Positions 35,133 to 47,689 of a stretch of DNA of 64,000 nt are shown here, piece after piece. Under the pieces are notes generated by a model. The model was not told the DNA's origin. It worked only from the letters and a program-made list of their open reading frames with translations, and ran no database searches. The stretch is taken from NCBI GenBank assembly GCA_026182355.1, contig JAPFBL010000235.1:355001-419000 (forward strand). Reading direction: 5' to 3'. A program made the position numbers and the translations under genes. This DNA is from Hermatobates lingyangjiaoensis. Its lineage: Eukaryota; Arthropoda; Insecta; Hemiptera; Hermatobatidae. How positions within the stretch are numbered: position 1 is the stretch's first letter; the number at the start of each line of letters is the position of its first letter.

Positions 35133-35335
35133 CAGGTCGGCTGAAACAGTGGAACACATATTGTTCGACTGCGTTGAGTTGAACTCGGAGAGGAGCAGGC
35201 AGGAGAGACGAGTAGTGACTGCTGGAGGTGCGTTTGGCCCCCACCGTTTGCAGATTTGCCAGACGAGAGCCTGGTCGTTGCATTTAAGCAAGTAGTGAAA
35301 AAATATTTCAATTTACTTAATTGAGCCTGTACTGT
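35133..35335 (+). pseudogene. C-terminal fragment of a non-LTR retrotransposon
   Basis: The plus frame encodes SAETVEHILFDCVELNSERS and then RQERRVVTAGG, ending near LSKQVVKKYFNLLN. This is the E-T-x-E-H-I-L-F-D-C end of the Cys/His motif found at the C-terminus of I/R1/Jockey-group ORF2 proteins. The RT and RNase H parts are absent. It abuts the family G hairpin. Confidence 0.55.
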
Positions 35336-35569
35336 AATTTATAAGTTGTCGCAATTGTCTTGCCATCATTATGTCTAATTGTAATCATGTGTTATTATTT
35401 TGTTCATGTTATTACTTTATGTTATCATGATTATTATTATTTTAGGCTAATTATCATAACTTAATGAGTATTACAATGTACCATCCAAGATTTTAATACA
35501 TATAATCATGCATTACAATGCCTTAAAAACATGAATTTTTAATGAATGTAATGGAAAAAAAATAAACAC

Positions 35570-35960
35570 GTAGAATGTAGAATAACAATAAAAGTTCGAA
35601 CAACAATAAGAAATCAGAAAAAAGAATATAATTAGATTATATTCTATATTCTATCGAATTATATAATTTTATAGTTTAGAATATAGAATATAAAATATTG
35701 AATTGTATAATTGATTATCGCTGTTATAGTTACTTACAGAACTTACATCTGTGGAATTTGACAGCGTTGTTATGTAGAATAACAATAAAAGTTCAAACAA
35801 CAATAAGAAATCAGAAAAAAGAATATAATTAAACTATATTCTATCGAATTATATAATTTTAATAGTTTAGAATATAGAATATAAAATATTGAATTGTATA
35901 ATTGATTATAACTGTTATAGTTACTTACAGAACTTACATCTGTGGAATTTGACAGCGGTG
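35570..35960. repeat. About 195-bp tandem duplication containing a decayed family A piece
   Basis: 35575-35765 and 35774-35957 are near-identical. Each unit begins with GTAGAATAACAATAAAAGTT and an AATAAGAAATCAGAAAA block, recognisable as a very diverged family A minus arm. It was therefore duplicated after the insertion decayed. Confidence 0.7.
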
Positions 35961-36514
35961 AAGATCTGATAGCAAACGATGTAGGGGGTGAAAAGAACTA
36001 CCCTAATCTCCAATAGGGTGGAAAATACGAGGAGGGGAAGGGTGGACTAATGATGTTGAGCACGATGGCCACCCGTGATAGCCTCACGCCTATTACGGTT
36101 GCGTGTCTCCGGCCGCAAACTGCACCCTAATAATCCCTACACAATCTTTTTTCTTTTATCACTCTCTTCAGAACAATAGAGGAGATTGTCCTCTGGTGGC
36201 TAGCCAGAAAGATGAAAAGTTAAACGAGTTTCTCAAGGAGTTATTGCCAATAAATAACAATTAAATTTATTTTGTTTAATTTTGAAGGTAAAAAAATTTT
36301 TCTTAGTTTTTTAATGTACATAAAAAAGTTTTAGTTTTAGCCCCACATATGCAATTAAATTATGAAAATCATAATTTTTTGTTTATGAAATTAACTGAAA
36401 GTTTGATTTTATAAAATTGGTTTTATAAAATAAACGGCTGCGATTTGTGTTGTTTCCTTTATATCTCTTCATAGGAGATTACAGATGGAGACCTATCAAC
36501 TATTAACTATTAAC

Positions 36515-36903
36515 TAGGAGACCTAGTTTATTTAGTCCTCAGACCGAGCTCGTATTGCGATTTATTGGTTGAAATTAATACAAAAATTAATAATTTTCAT
36601 ATTATTGATTTATTTTTTTCAAAATGCCTGTTTTTAGTTTCTTTTTTTAAACAAAAAAGGTGTAATTAGAAAAAATAAACAATAGTGTATATCTAATATA
36701 TTCAAAATTAATACAAAAAAAATGGTGTTTTATTAGTTTACTAAACTTAAAATTGAGATCATCTAGGCTTGAAGAAGACGGTCGCTCGTACTGTGAATTT
36801 TTTATTCGTCGTATGAGACAAAAATTCTTACGATTGGCTGAATAGCTCGTAAAACAATGTGCTCGTACAGTGAGGAACACGTGTTATGAGGTACTACTGT
36901 GTA
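36515..36903. mobile_element. pogo-like MITE, family P copy
   Basis: Collinear with 12318-12732 (AGACCGAGCTCGTATT, ATCATCTAGGCTTGA, GACGGTCGCTCGTAC). The right end is preserved (GTTATGAGGTACTACTGT); the left end is decayed. Confidence 0.55.
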
Positions 36904-36972
36904 TTATAAAACTATCTGAACCAAGATAATTAGAAATTTATATATATAACGTGAACTGTATATATACAATGT

Positions 36973-36984
<12 letters not shown>

Positions 36985-37015
<31 letters not shown>

Positions 37016-37383
37016 GAATTTAAAAAAGGACACATAGAAAGGAAACCACTGAACTCACTACTATATTTCGATGTCCTCGTCTTCAGGAAAAGAAGTGAAT
37101 CGCTCCAAAGGCTGATAACGACTGACTTGGCGTTCGAACTAAAGCATTCAAACAGTGTAGCCAACTTTCGGAGGAAAGGTAGACAGGGAAGATAAAGAAA
37201 TAAAAGCCAAATAAAAATTAAAAAATGAAAACATTTAACTAAAATAAAATTAAAAGTTGATAACAACTTAAAAAAAAAAAAAAAATCAACGATTGAGGTT
37301 AAGCCCAGGAGCCGATCTACGCCCAGAAGACTAATAAGTGCTTCTTCTGAAGCTCTCAGAGTAACTTTCGAATAGTCTGATCA

Positions 37384-37385
<2 letters not shown>
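36985..37385 (-). mobile_element. Family E Penelope-like repeat, unit 1 copy
   Basis: The minus-strand core is CTGAAGA (37086-37080), C, a weak GA/TC stem, GAAA. Between two (TA)n tracts. A second copy lies at 37825-38210 and a fragment at 4440-4555. The frames that cross it are not conserved. Confidence 0.5.
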
Positions 37386-37465
<80 letters not shown>

Positions 37466-37824
37466 AATGTATACAATGTATACATTGTATACATATATAC
37501 AATGATCAAACCACAATAAGAAATGGGAAAACAAGACTAAGGTCTTTTTTTTTTAATTTTTTCTTTACTGTTTTTCATGTATAAAATTCTGAAGATGTAT
37601 GACCAACTTTTGAATAAACGCTTAGTGCTTATGAAATATTTTAAAAATAAAAATCTGATAAATTTTTAATAAGTGTTGTTTAAAAATTATTATTTTTAAC
37701 TAATTCTGAGTTTCATTATAAGAAACTCAGAATAAGAAACTATCTAAACCAAGATAATTAGAAATTTATATATATAACGTGAAATGTATATATACAATGT
37801 ATTGTATATATATATATATATACA

Positions 37825-38202
37825 CTAGAATTTAAAAAAGGACACATAGAAAGGAAACCACTGAACTCACTACTATATTTCGATGTCCTCGTCTTCAGGA
37901 AAAGAAGTGAATCGCTCCAAAGGCTGATAACGACTGACTTGGCGTTCGAACTAAAGCACTCAAACAGTGTAGCCAACTTTCGGAGGAAAGGTAGACAGGG
38001 AAGATAAAGAAATAAAAGCCAAATAAAAATTAAAAAATGAAAACATTTAACTAAAATAAAATTAAAAGCTGATAACAACTTAAAAAAAAAAAAAAAATCA
38101 ACGATTGAGGTTAAGCCCAGGAGCCGATCTACCGCCCAGAAGACTAATACTCGTAAGTGCTTCTTCTGAAGCTCTCAGAGTAACTTTCGAATAGTCTGAT
38201 CA

Positions 38203-38210
<8 letters not shown>
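37825..38210 (-). mobile_element. Family E Penelope-like repeat, unit 2 copy
   Basis: This is the near-identical copy of 36985-37385 created by the tandem duplication. Confidence 0.5.
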
Positions 38211-38245
<35 letters not shown>

Positions 38246-39197
38246 ACAATGTATACATATATACAATGATCAAACCACAATAAGAAATGGGAAAACAAGA
38301 CTAAGGTCTTTTTTTTTTAATTTTTTAATTTTTTCTTTACTGTTTTTCATGTATAAAATTCTGAAGATGTATGACCAACTTTTGAATAAACGCTTAGTGC
38401 TTATGAAATATTTTAAAAATAAAAATCTGATAAAATTTTAATAAGTGTTGTTTAAAAATTATTATTTTTAACTAATTCTGAGAGTTTCATTATAAGAATG
38501 GAATTTAAAATAATTAACTTTGTATCAACTTGCGTGTCGATTGAAGTGAATAAAATATTAGAAAACACCATTGATGGAAACGACCTATATAATCGAAGGT
38601 TTTCAATTTTTAAAATAGCTTTTGAATTTAAGAGAGATTGTAGGAAATCTAGTTTAAAATGTTTAATTCATTTTAACAAAAAGATAAGTTAACACAATTA
38701 TAAGTTCATATTTCATCTATTTTGTATTAATATATGCATATAAATAACATTATATCAATCTATTGTGTGATTTATGTATCTGTTAAGATTTTATTATAGT
38801 TCCTACCTGGTTGTACTTTAATGCAAATTTAAACTTTTGTGTATAATAATTTGATTCCGGTTATGAATAGATTACATAACCCGCGGTACAGTGAGGTTTA
38901 TGATTCATTTTTTTCTTTTTGTTCTAACACAATATTCCTACTCATATAGATTTTAGGATTTTTCATAACTATTTTTAAGATTACATTTCGTTTTGAACGA
39001 ATAATAATTATATTATTATTATAATTATATCATTAAAATAATAATGTGAATAAAAAAAATTTATTTGGGTATGGTAGTGAAATGCATTTAAACACGTGGT
39101 ACTGGGCTCCCAGGTAGGCCAGAATACCAACTATAATACACCCTTTTCTTCAAGGGCACTAGTCTGAAACCGTTTTCAACATTATAACAGACTAGGC

Positions 39198-40411
39198 CAG
39201 GAGTGAGAAACCTTTCTTGGAGTAAAGGACATATTAGTACCAACAATTTCCTCAAAAGGTCACAACGAATGAATATGCAAATTTTTATGTAATAGTTATA
39301 TTGCAAAATATTTGAATCTATCATTATATTCCTTTATGAGTGAATCTAAACGTCCACACTTATAAGGCTTTCCACCTTTTAGTGATGTTCTGAGGGCACT
39401 AAAAATGTGACTTATTTATTATTTGGCACCCAATTTTAGTAATGGGTAAGCCACATTACCTGATGATTCTACATTGGGAGTCCAAAAGTTTGCCTAACTC
39501 AATTATATTTAGAGTAGTGATCTTTAACGATTACCTGATATCTTGTAGATTCGGGACCAACGGTTTAAAATTCTTTCCGAGAGAAGACGTGCACAGATTA
39601 ATTCATCTCTTACGTAAATAAATCGATGGCCAGATGGGTATTGAACCCCAGATGTACTAATCTTTTGAGGCGAGAATATTAACCACAGAGTAACCTGCCC
39701 TCTTGTGAATCTAAATCTGTTTCGCGTCTTTCAAAAGGTTCAGCAGTGTCTTCATCCCCTTCGTTTAATACCTTTATTAACTTGGGAAAATGATTTTCTA
39801 AGAGCTTAGACTTCTTAAGTAATGATTGATAAATATTTTTCTTCATAAATGCCAGAATTTGATACTCTATAGCGAAACATTTAACTCATGCTTTGTCATG
39901 ATATCACATAAAAGGGTAGCACCTTGAAGGACATTATCATCTGATTATTTTCAATTTTATTGTTCTCATGATAGAGCCAAATTATTTTCTTAAGCTAAGG
40001 TAAAACATTCATTGAGACTTGTTCTTATGACACCAACGCACTTTTCAGTGATAGGACAAATCAGTACTGATGATCTCATCATCCAAATGAGTATTTGTCA
40101 GAACTAGCGATGCCTCATGACATTCCTCGAGATGAAATTTAAATGCCCACAACTTTCTTTAAAGTGTCATAGAGAGTAACAGATTTAGCACGAAAATTTT
40201 TTTGATACAACTTGCAATGGAAGGAAATAAAAGCATTATGATTTACAATGCCTTTTTAAGATATGCAACAAATCCTTTAGTTTTTATTTATTTATTTTAT
40301 ATATTGTAATTCTTTATATTTTGAAACATTTTTCTCAACAGGCCGCAGATCTCCGTACTTGATGACTTAAAGGCTGCATACGGGCTTAAGGCTGCAGGTT
40401 CCCCACGCCTG
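39198..40411. mobile_element. Non-autonomous hAT element, 1.2 kb
   Basis: The ends CAGGAGTGAGAAACC and, in reverse complement, CAGGCGTGGGGAACC are terminal inverted repeats. The 8-base target duplication is perfect: GACTAGGC at 39190-39197 and 40412-40419. A SINE is nested at 39417-39704. The interior shows no intact transposase. The paralogous site at about 51250 has a single GACTAGGC. Confidence 0.85.
39417..39704 (-). mobile_element. tRNA-derived SINE nested in the hAT element
   Basis: Blocks in SINE order: the GGTAAGCCACATTACCTG start, the GAGTAGTGATCTTTAACGA body, the GGGTATTGAACCCC B-box region, and the GAGGCGAGAATATTAACCAC A-box region. It inserted after the hAT element. Confidence 0.6.
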
Positions 40412-40640
40412 GACTAGGCCATTTTTTTCCTTAGGTAAATAAGCCATTCTTTAGAATTTCTTATGCCAATTCTTCTTAGTCTCGCATTTTAATTATTAAT
40501 ATATTTGTGACCAAACAATTTACAATATTCCACACCTTCGGACCGAAGTTCACCTTATCAATAAGAGTTTATGAGGAGTAGTAAATCTTTGGAACATATC
40601 CTCAGAAAACCTATTTTAAATTTTAAAAATCAGTGGTCGA

Positions 40641-42404
40641 GAAGCTATATCAATATAATAACATTGACATTAGATTAATTTTAGTCACTAAATATCGTAG
40701 ATTATCTTTTAGCACGACTAGTCTTGGAGATGTTCCATCCTTGGGAACCTAAGTTTGAAATACTCGTAGTGTCCAATGAAGACAACAAACTATCTACTCA
40801 TCCAAACCTCCTTGTACAAACTCTAAATCCTGTCGCCAACCTTCCTCAACCTCACTAAATAATTACTTCATCCAGTGACTATCTGACTACCTTTCCAGTT
40901 CATGACTAAAAGCATTGAAAACTATGACTAACAAGACTACAATTACTGTACAGACTAACTTAATATCCGACATGAGGTACTGACATTCCATGTTATAGTA
41001 GCACAGTAATCAAGCAGTAGAAGGCCTCTGGTCTGGAACTGCTAGTTACGACGTGCACTATAGTGCGCGGTTATATTCGTTGGTCGTTGGTTGGACTCGT
41101 AGTGTTCTTTGGTAGACAAAGAGGAACACTCTCTGATAGATAGTACAAAATAGAACCAAAAGAGGGATTCGGAGTTATATTGAATACAAAACCATTAGAG
41201 CTGGATGCAATGGTACACGGTACGTGTGTAAATAAGTATAACTATTTCTATGTAAAAGAAGAAATAAAGATGAAGTCTATAGAAATTTAAGTAAAATATA
41301 ATTGGAAATTTCCTTAGAAATAAAGTTTTGCATGGTTCATTTTAAATTTATAAACTACTTGACAAGCTGAAATAGGTTTTGTTTCGAGTCAAAGCCACAA
41401 TCGCTTTGGCATACGTATCTTTCATAAAGAGTGAGTCAGTCCCAATTACCACATTCCCCTTCAAAAAGGGTGCCCTCTCCACCCTACCTACTCCCAGTCG
41501 TATTCCTTTATACAGAGGGTGCTAGTACATAATTGTACAACTTGAAAATAACTTTGGCTCAAGCCTATTAAAAGAAGGAAGTCAGAGATCATTAGGTTGA
41601 AAATATTCAATGAAAGAAGAATTGTTAAACGTTTAACTGAACGTACCACTTGAATAACTTTAACAATTTTATTAATATTTCTATAAATTTGTCAAATCAT
41701 TAGTTTTCTATTATTGAATAAAAATGCATTTGATAAAAATATTTACAACTACTTAAAGATTTTAGACATGTAAAAACAAAATTAATAATAAACTTTTTCA
41801 AGATTATAGGTGATTAGATCAAAAATGTTTATGAGTCTAAATTATAGTGAAATTATTAAAGTTTTTCAATATAATCAAATTTTTTTAGAATTACATTAAA
41901 ATTGCCTCCTTTTTTTTATGGATTTCAGAGATGAATCCAACCCTTGCAATATTAACAAGAGGTCATCTTTAGTTCATTTTGTTGCATTTCCTATTAATTT
42001 TGTTATTACATATCTAAATTTAAAAATTTTTAATTAAGCGGTGTGCAATGTTCTTGCTATAATGTAGTTGCCTAAAAAAATGATAACAACCTATATGTGT
42101 ACTTTATGTATTTATATGAAATTGATAAGAAATTAAAAATACAAGTTCAGTAATAAACTGAAAAAGTTTAAAAACAGTAAAAAAATATACACTCAGTATT
42201 AAATTTTGATTAAATCTTTATCAGGAGGGCAAAGAGAGGAAAAATTAATCTGTATGGTAAATTAAGCTGTATGTTTCTGCATCTCTACTATCCTGAAGAT
42301 GTCTTTTTCCAAATATTAGTGAGGGTCAGAAAATTTTACTATTTACTCTAAACTTTTAACTTATTTCTGCACATACACAAATATACACCATATAATAATA
42401 TTAG
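40641..42404. other. Mostly unassigned sequence
   Basis: It includes a slightly GC-richer patch at 41000-41140 and a decayed CTGAAGATGTC piece near 42290 that may be another Penelope-like remnant. Confidence 0.25.
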
Positions 42405-42560
42405 TGTATATATATTTTGGTGAAATGTACCGCTGCTTCGGCATTTACGACTTTCAAACTAAGCTGTTCCAGTCTTCTGACAGTCTTAGTCAGGAGACTG
42501 GACCTGACTATTGGGAATTACCACCTACGAATAGAAGGTGGTAATTCCCAAATAAGTTGT
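42405..42560 (-). pseudogene. Penelope-like N-terminal fragment
   Basis: The minus strand encodes RRLEQLSLKVVNAEAAVHF-like sequence with stops. A short GGTGGTAATTCCCA inverted repeat near 42510-42550 marks the hairpin loop. Confidence 0.4.
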
Positions 42561-42599
42561 CCAAAGGACATTGTGACACTTTTTTTTTGAAATACTTTA

Positions 42600-42722
42600 A
42601 TAAATATCAACAGTTTGTATAAAACTATCACAGGTAAAGAATTTAACATAACATACTACACCATTAGATAAACAGAAGCTTTCGACTATGCAATAGTCAT
42701 CATAATGTTGAAAATTTTTAAT
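42600..42722 (-). mobile_element. Family M Penelope-like repeat
   Basis: The minus-strand core is a decayed CTGANGAN (ATTATGAT), a six-pair stem GACTAT/ATAGTC with a three-base loop, then GAAA followed by GCTT. It lies next to the family A element. Confidence 0.45.
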
Positions 42723-42730
42723 ATATATAT

Positions 42731-43213
42731 AAAGATGTCACATAAACACGTTAAATAACAATCAATGATCAAACCACAATATAAAATGGGGAAACAAGAC
42801 TAAGATCTTCCAACCGTAACAAGCGGTTTAGTCAGAGTCAAACCTTCTAAAACAACGAATCGCTGATGAAAAAATACGAACGTTTCATATTCAATTAATT
42901 TATGTTTTTAACTTTTTTTTAGGTATATATTTTATCTTGTGGAAATGTTATTTACTCATAACATAAGATTCCAGTCTTTTCTTTAGGTTATTTTATAATT
43001 TTAGAGTAATGTACCTTAATGGTTATGTTTATTAAAATGAAAATAACAAATTTTAAGGGAATACTATTGTGTGAATGATTATTGAGGTTATATGATATAT
43101 GAAAAGACTGTTATTAACTGTTAGGTTTTTGACTCTGACGAAGACCGCTTGTTCCGGTTGAAAGATCTTAGTCTTGTTTTCTCATTTCGGATTGTGGTTT
43201 GATTATTAATATA
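42731..43213. mobile_element. Family A hairpin enclosing a captured 265-bp sequence
   Basis: The minus arm (42731-42843) and plus arm (43125-43207) flank 42848-43110. That interior is almost identical to 46739-47005, in the same orientation, 3.9 kb away, where it is not flanked by arms. Confidence 0.75.
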
Positions 43214-43539
43214 TATATTTGTAAATATATATTTGTATTGTAATATTCCTTCCTCTATACAAATATTGTTAAAAATAAACCATATTTGACTGACCGTTCT
43301 TGTTACTATATCCATAGTACATAATATATTACCCATCGGCAAGCAATATTTAGTATGATTTCATTAAAACACGTACAAGATCTGAAACTGGCTGACTAGA
43401 AAAGATATCTTTCAACTCAAATTCCTAAACTTGTTATAATCTTACTAACAGTTTTTGTTGTGATGAATATAATATTGTTTTAAATATATATTGAAAAGTT
43501 AAATAGATTTTGGAGAAAAGATTATGAAATAAAATATTA

Positions 43540-43544
43540 TTAGC

Positions 43545-43584
<40 letters not shown>

Positions 43585-43707
43585 ATGATGGCAGCAAATC
43601 TTCACGCAAACATGTTTCATTAAAGTACACAGCAGCCTCTGCGTTAACGACTTTTAAGCTGGTCTGCTCCAATTTACGAACGCAGAGGCTGCTGTGTACT
43701 TTAATGA

Positions 43708-43740
<33 letters not shown>
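43540..43740 (-). pseudogene. Penelope-like N-terminal fragment pair between (TA)n/(GT)n tracts
   Basis: The minus strand gives RKLEQTSLKVVNAEAAVYFN followed by ETCLREDLLPSY and then Thr-His and Ile-Tyr repeats from (GT)n and (TA)n. A shorter inverted piece covers 43680-43710. Confidence 0.5.
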
Positions 43741-43741
43741 C

Positions 43742-44135
43742 TTGAACTGAAATATGCAGCAGCATCTGCATTTATGACTTTTATACTGACTGTCTCTAAT
43801 TTTTTGATTATTCTTCTTTCATTTTGGGGTAATTCCCAAACTAGCTTTGCCAGAGACATTTGAACTTTACCAGTTGTAAGAACATATCATGACTAGTTAA
43901 ACGAATAAGCAACTAATCTATTTAAATTTATTCGTTTAACTAGTCATGATATGTTATTCTAACTGGCAAAGTTCATATGTCTCTGGCAAGGCTAATTTGG
44001 GAATTACCCAAAAATGAAAGAAAAATAATCAAAAAATTAGAGAGAGTCAGTAAAAAAGTCGTAAATGCAGAGGCTGCTGCATATTTCAATTCAACATATT
44101 TAAAAGAAGATTTGCTGCCTACCTTTATATAAATT
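43742..44135. pseudogene. Hairpin of two Penelope-like ORF N-termini
   Basis: The plus arm from ATG 43977 encodes a complete 51-residue piece: MSLARLIWELPKNERKIIKK, LERVSKKVVNAEAAAYF, NSTYLKEDLLPTFI, then stop at 44130-44132 and (TA)n. The minus arm (43870-43745) encodes a diverged version. The centre is an inverted repeat around ACTAGTCATGATATG. This is the clearest example of the ORF start in this group. Confidence 0.6.
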
Positions 44136-44194
44136 AATATATATATATATATATGCATATTATTTAAAAAATCATTAATATATGAACTGTTTGG

Positions 44195-44300
44195 TAGAAT
44201 AGGTGTATTCTGTTATCGGGATTTGGTCATTTTATTAGGTTAAAAATCAAACTCTCATTGCCAACGTTTCAGTTTTTTTTAAAACTTTTTCATTGCCAAA
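44195..44300 (+). mobile_element. Family G fragment
   Basis: This matches the left arm of 34787-35130 (ATCGGGATTTGGTCATTTTA, AAAATCAAACTCTCATTG, GTTTCAG). Confidence 0.45.
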
Positions 44301-45501
44301 AGTAAGAATTTTTTGACAATCTTGACTGGTCAAAATCTTTTACCTGACTACAATTGCAAGTTTAGTATGACTTTTAAACTGTCATACCAGTGTAAACTGG
44401 CAGTAGATCATGATCCAACTATTCATGATCCACTATTAAAAAGCAGAGCAGGTTCGAAAAGCATTTGTTAAAAAAATTTTTTTTTGTTATCACCTTTCTG
44501 TGTGATGTAGGAAACCTATAAAATCTTTTTTTTTTGTTACAATCATGCTTTGGGAGTGCTATTGTTAAGTCAGTTTATTAATTATTATCAATATGCGCTT
44601 AAACTAATTGTATAACTTTGGTATCAATTGTCTTTTGGTTTTTTCATAATAGTTGTTTTGAATTTTCATGTTTTTTACGTAAAGATTAGAATGAAGTCGA
44701 AAGCTTGTAATTTAAAATAGGGTTATAGTTACTTTACATCTGTGTGATAATTATGTCTCTAGGTAATTAGTAACCGTACCATTCAAATGTGTTTAATCAC
44801 CATCCTTTTTGCTACTTTTGACGGTTGAATCAGTAAAGATCAAATAAATACATCAAAATTCATTTATAATTTCTAATAGAATGCCGTCGAACATCGAAAA
44901 AAAAAAATAAAAATATCTGTAAAATTATATATAAATTCGATTTTATTAATTTTAATTTAAATATTTTTATTTAAAAATTTCAATTAATCATGTTTCTATT
45001 GAGATTTTTTTTTTAAAATGAATCAATTATTTTGTGACTTTTTGGAAGACCCCTACTGATAGATTACTCTTAGTCCCATTAGGGTTTTAAATATTCTCTT
45101 ATTATTAATTTTGTTTCATGAGTTTATAATAATATTAATTTTTATGCAGCCATAGGGAAAAAAAAATATGTTAAGTTGTTCTAATACCATTCGATGCGGC
45201 AAGTTCTTGATGAATCAGAGAGCATTGTAACAGCTCTTTGACTGTAGACTATACGAAAAGGCCTATTTTATGATTGCGGTCATTTCTTTGAAGGTATATT
45301 CGCAGTGTTCACTGTCAGTTTTATGTATAAAATAAAAATTTTTTTATCAAGGATGAATCAGCTTTTTAGCCTTTCAAAGCTAATGTTTCGGTTTTATATA
45401 TAAAAAAAATCTATGAACCACAATACAATAGAAAATATGTATATGTTATCATATACCAATTAACAAATATAAACACACCTAAGTGCAAAGTGTCAACCAA
45501 T

Positions 45502-45536
<35 letters not shown>

Positions 45537-45631
45537 AAAGAGACAAGCCACAATATATGAATGATACAAATTTTACCGTATTATATTCTATAGTGATTGG
45601 GTCTATGAAGTAATATATATATATATATATA

Positions 45632-45847
45632 TAAAGATTTCACATAAACAGGTGAAATAACAATCAATGATCAAACCACAATATGAAATGGGAAAACAAT
45701 ACTAAGATCTTTCAGCCGTAATAAGCGGTCTTCGTCAGAGTCAAAAACCCAGTCAGTGTTTCAGTTGGGTTTTTGACTCTGACGAAGACCGGTTGTTACG
45801 GTTGAAATATCTTAGTCCTGTTTTCCATTAATATTGTGGTTTGATAT
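45632..45847. mobile_element. Family A hairpin with complete arms
   Basis: The minus arm (45632-45750) and plus arm (45757-45844) lie between (TA)n tracts. The core of the plus arm is CTGACGA, A, GACCG/CGGTT, GAAA with one loop-proximal change. Confidence 0.65.
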
Positions 45848-46049
45848 ATATATATATATAGGCTTCATTACAACTTATTATTATAAGTTCATTCAAAAAT
45901 CAAAGTTCATTCAAAGTTGAACAATCAAAGTTTAAATCATAGTAAAAAAATAAGAAAGAAAACTAATACCTTTTTGTTAATATTTATAAATATTTTACTG
46001 TGGTTTTTACGTAGATATATACTGTTTAAGAATATATAATAAGAATATA

Positions 46050-46216
46050 AAAATTAATAAGCACACAGAACAAACTGAATCACTTATAGTCTACAATTTT
46101 TGGTTGTAGTCAGCAAGTGGAAGAAACCTGCTTACTTGTTTACCTCCTGATGACGGCTAAACCAAAAATTGAACTATATGTAAATTTAATATTTGTGCTT
46201 TTTTTGTTTATTTTGT

Positions 46217-46270
<54 letters not shown>

Positions 46271-46330
46271 GGAAGAATTGCACATAGAAGAAAGCGAAAA
46301 AATCAACGTTTAAAAGATAATCTAACGTTA
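46050..46330. mobile_element. Family B/K-like fragments around (TA)n
   Basis: At 46060-46180 are two inverted AATTTTTGGTT blocks around CTGATGACGGCTAAACC. After (TA)n at 46224-46266, a minus-strand family K-like 3' end begins. Both are diverged. Confidence 0.4.
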
Positions 46331-46738
46331 TCATAGATCCAACGTCTTTCTATAGAACCTCTGACAAAATAAAGCAAAAGACCTTAAAAGATAAACGAAA
46401 AAATTGTAAAGTTTCTTTGACGATGATTGGTGAAATTTGGTATTATTGAAAGATATTACATCCATAATTTTAATAATATTCAATGAAAATAGTGTTTCTT
46501 AGTCTATTAAAAGATATTTAATGTTGCACATTTAATCTGTGTTATTAAATTGAGCAATTTAATAAATTAAAACTGAAATAAATTGAACTCATTTATTACT
46601 TCAGTAAAGTATTAAATAAATGTGTTAAAAATCAATAGAGGTAAACTTTATGAATATCATTTGTAATATGGACCCTGGAGAATTACTATGAAATTACGAA
46701 TCTCATACTCATACTCATGATAGCGCAGAATTACTATA

Positions 46739-47005
46739 AAACAACGAATCGCTGATGAAAAATACGAACGTTTCATATTCAATTAATTTATGTTTTTAAC
46801 TTTTTTTTAGGTATATATTTTATCTTGTGGAAATGTTATTTACTCATAACATTAGATTCCAGTCTTTTCTTTAGGTTATTTTATAATTTTAGAGTAATAT
46901 ACCTTAATGGTTATGTTTATTAAAGTGAAAATAACAATTTTAAGGGAATACTATTGTGTGAATGATTATTGAGGTTATATGCTATATGAAAAGACTGTTA
47001 ATAAT
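46739..47005. repeat. Source-like copy of the sequence captured at 42.8 kb
   Basis: This is nearly identical to 42848-43110. It has no family A arms here, so it is the more likely original locus. Confidence 0.7.
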
Positions 47006-47689
47006 TAACCAATTTTTAATAAATTCATTCAAAATTAGTCAATGAATTTAACAAGACTGAAATACTACAATCAGAAATATTTACTAAATTATTGTAAATT
47101 TGATAAAGGCTATTCAATTACTGAAATCCTTTTATGCACATCAGAAAATTAAAGTGTTTTTAGTGATAAAATAGATTAAAGATCAATATTATGAATCGAA
47201 GAGCGGAAGAGTGATATTCAATCAATTATGGAATGAAAGATTTCTAGAGCATGTTTAAAATCAATAGTATGTGTTTCCTGGAGTAGATAATAACATTTAA
47301 AAAGCAATTTTGTTTTTTTTTATGAAGTAGAATTTAAATATTCTACTCTTGGTAATCAAGTTAAAGACTATTGTGTTGTTAGGTGGCCTGCAGTAACTTA
47401 TGACCGAAATGTACTTATGACTTTAGTTTATGGTTTCATCCTTTTCTAATCGAAATAAAAATCAATAAATAATAATATTTAATTTGGTAGAATAGTTGAT
47501 AATAAATATAAATTGTGTTTTAAAATTTGAAAATCTTTTTTAATATAGTTTTATAATTTTGGTATGCCCGAAAATATTTTTATGAACATAGATGCAGAAA
47601 TTAGATCAACGTTAACTTTTTTTTATTAAATCTTTGTGATTAGTGTTGAAAAAAATGTAGTATGATGCATTGATTGTGAACATTTTTTT

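Larger units (their letters stand above)
36905..38495. repeat. Tandem duplication of about 830 bp (two units)
   Basis: 36905-37735 and 37736-38495 match base for base over most of their length, differing mainly in (TA)n length and scattered changes. Each unit holds a (TA)n, a family E element, a second (TA)n, a truncated family A arm and a common AT-rich 3' part. The second unit is shorter because its TA tracts are shorter. Confidence 0.85.
39065..40640. repeat. Dispersed repeat interrupted by a hAT element
   Basis: The outer sequence (39065-39197 and 40412-40640) matches 51118-51430, where it is continuous. Confidence 0.6.

Noticed and set aside
36904..37266. 120-codon minus frame rich in Leu and Phe
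   Set aside because: It crosses a family E repeat and ends in a TA-derived Ile-Tyr run. Its duplicate at 37.8 kb shows no sign of selection.
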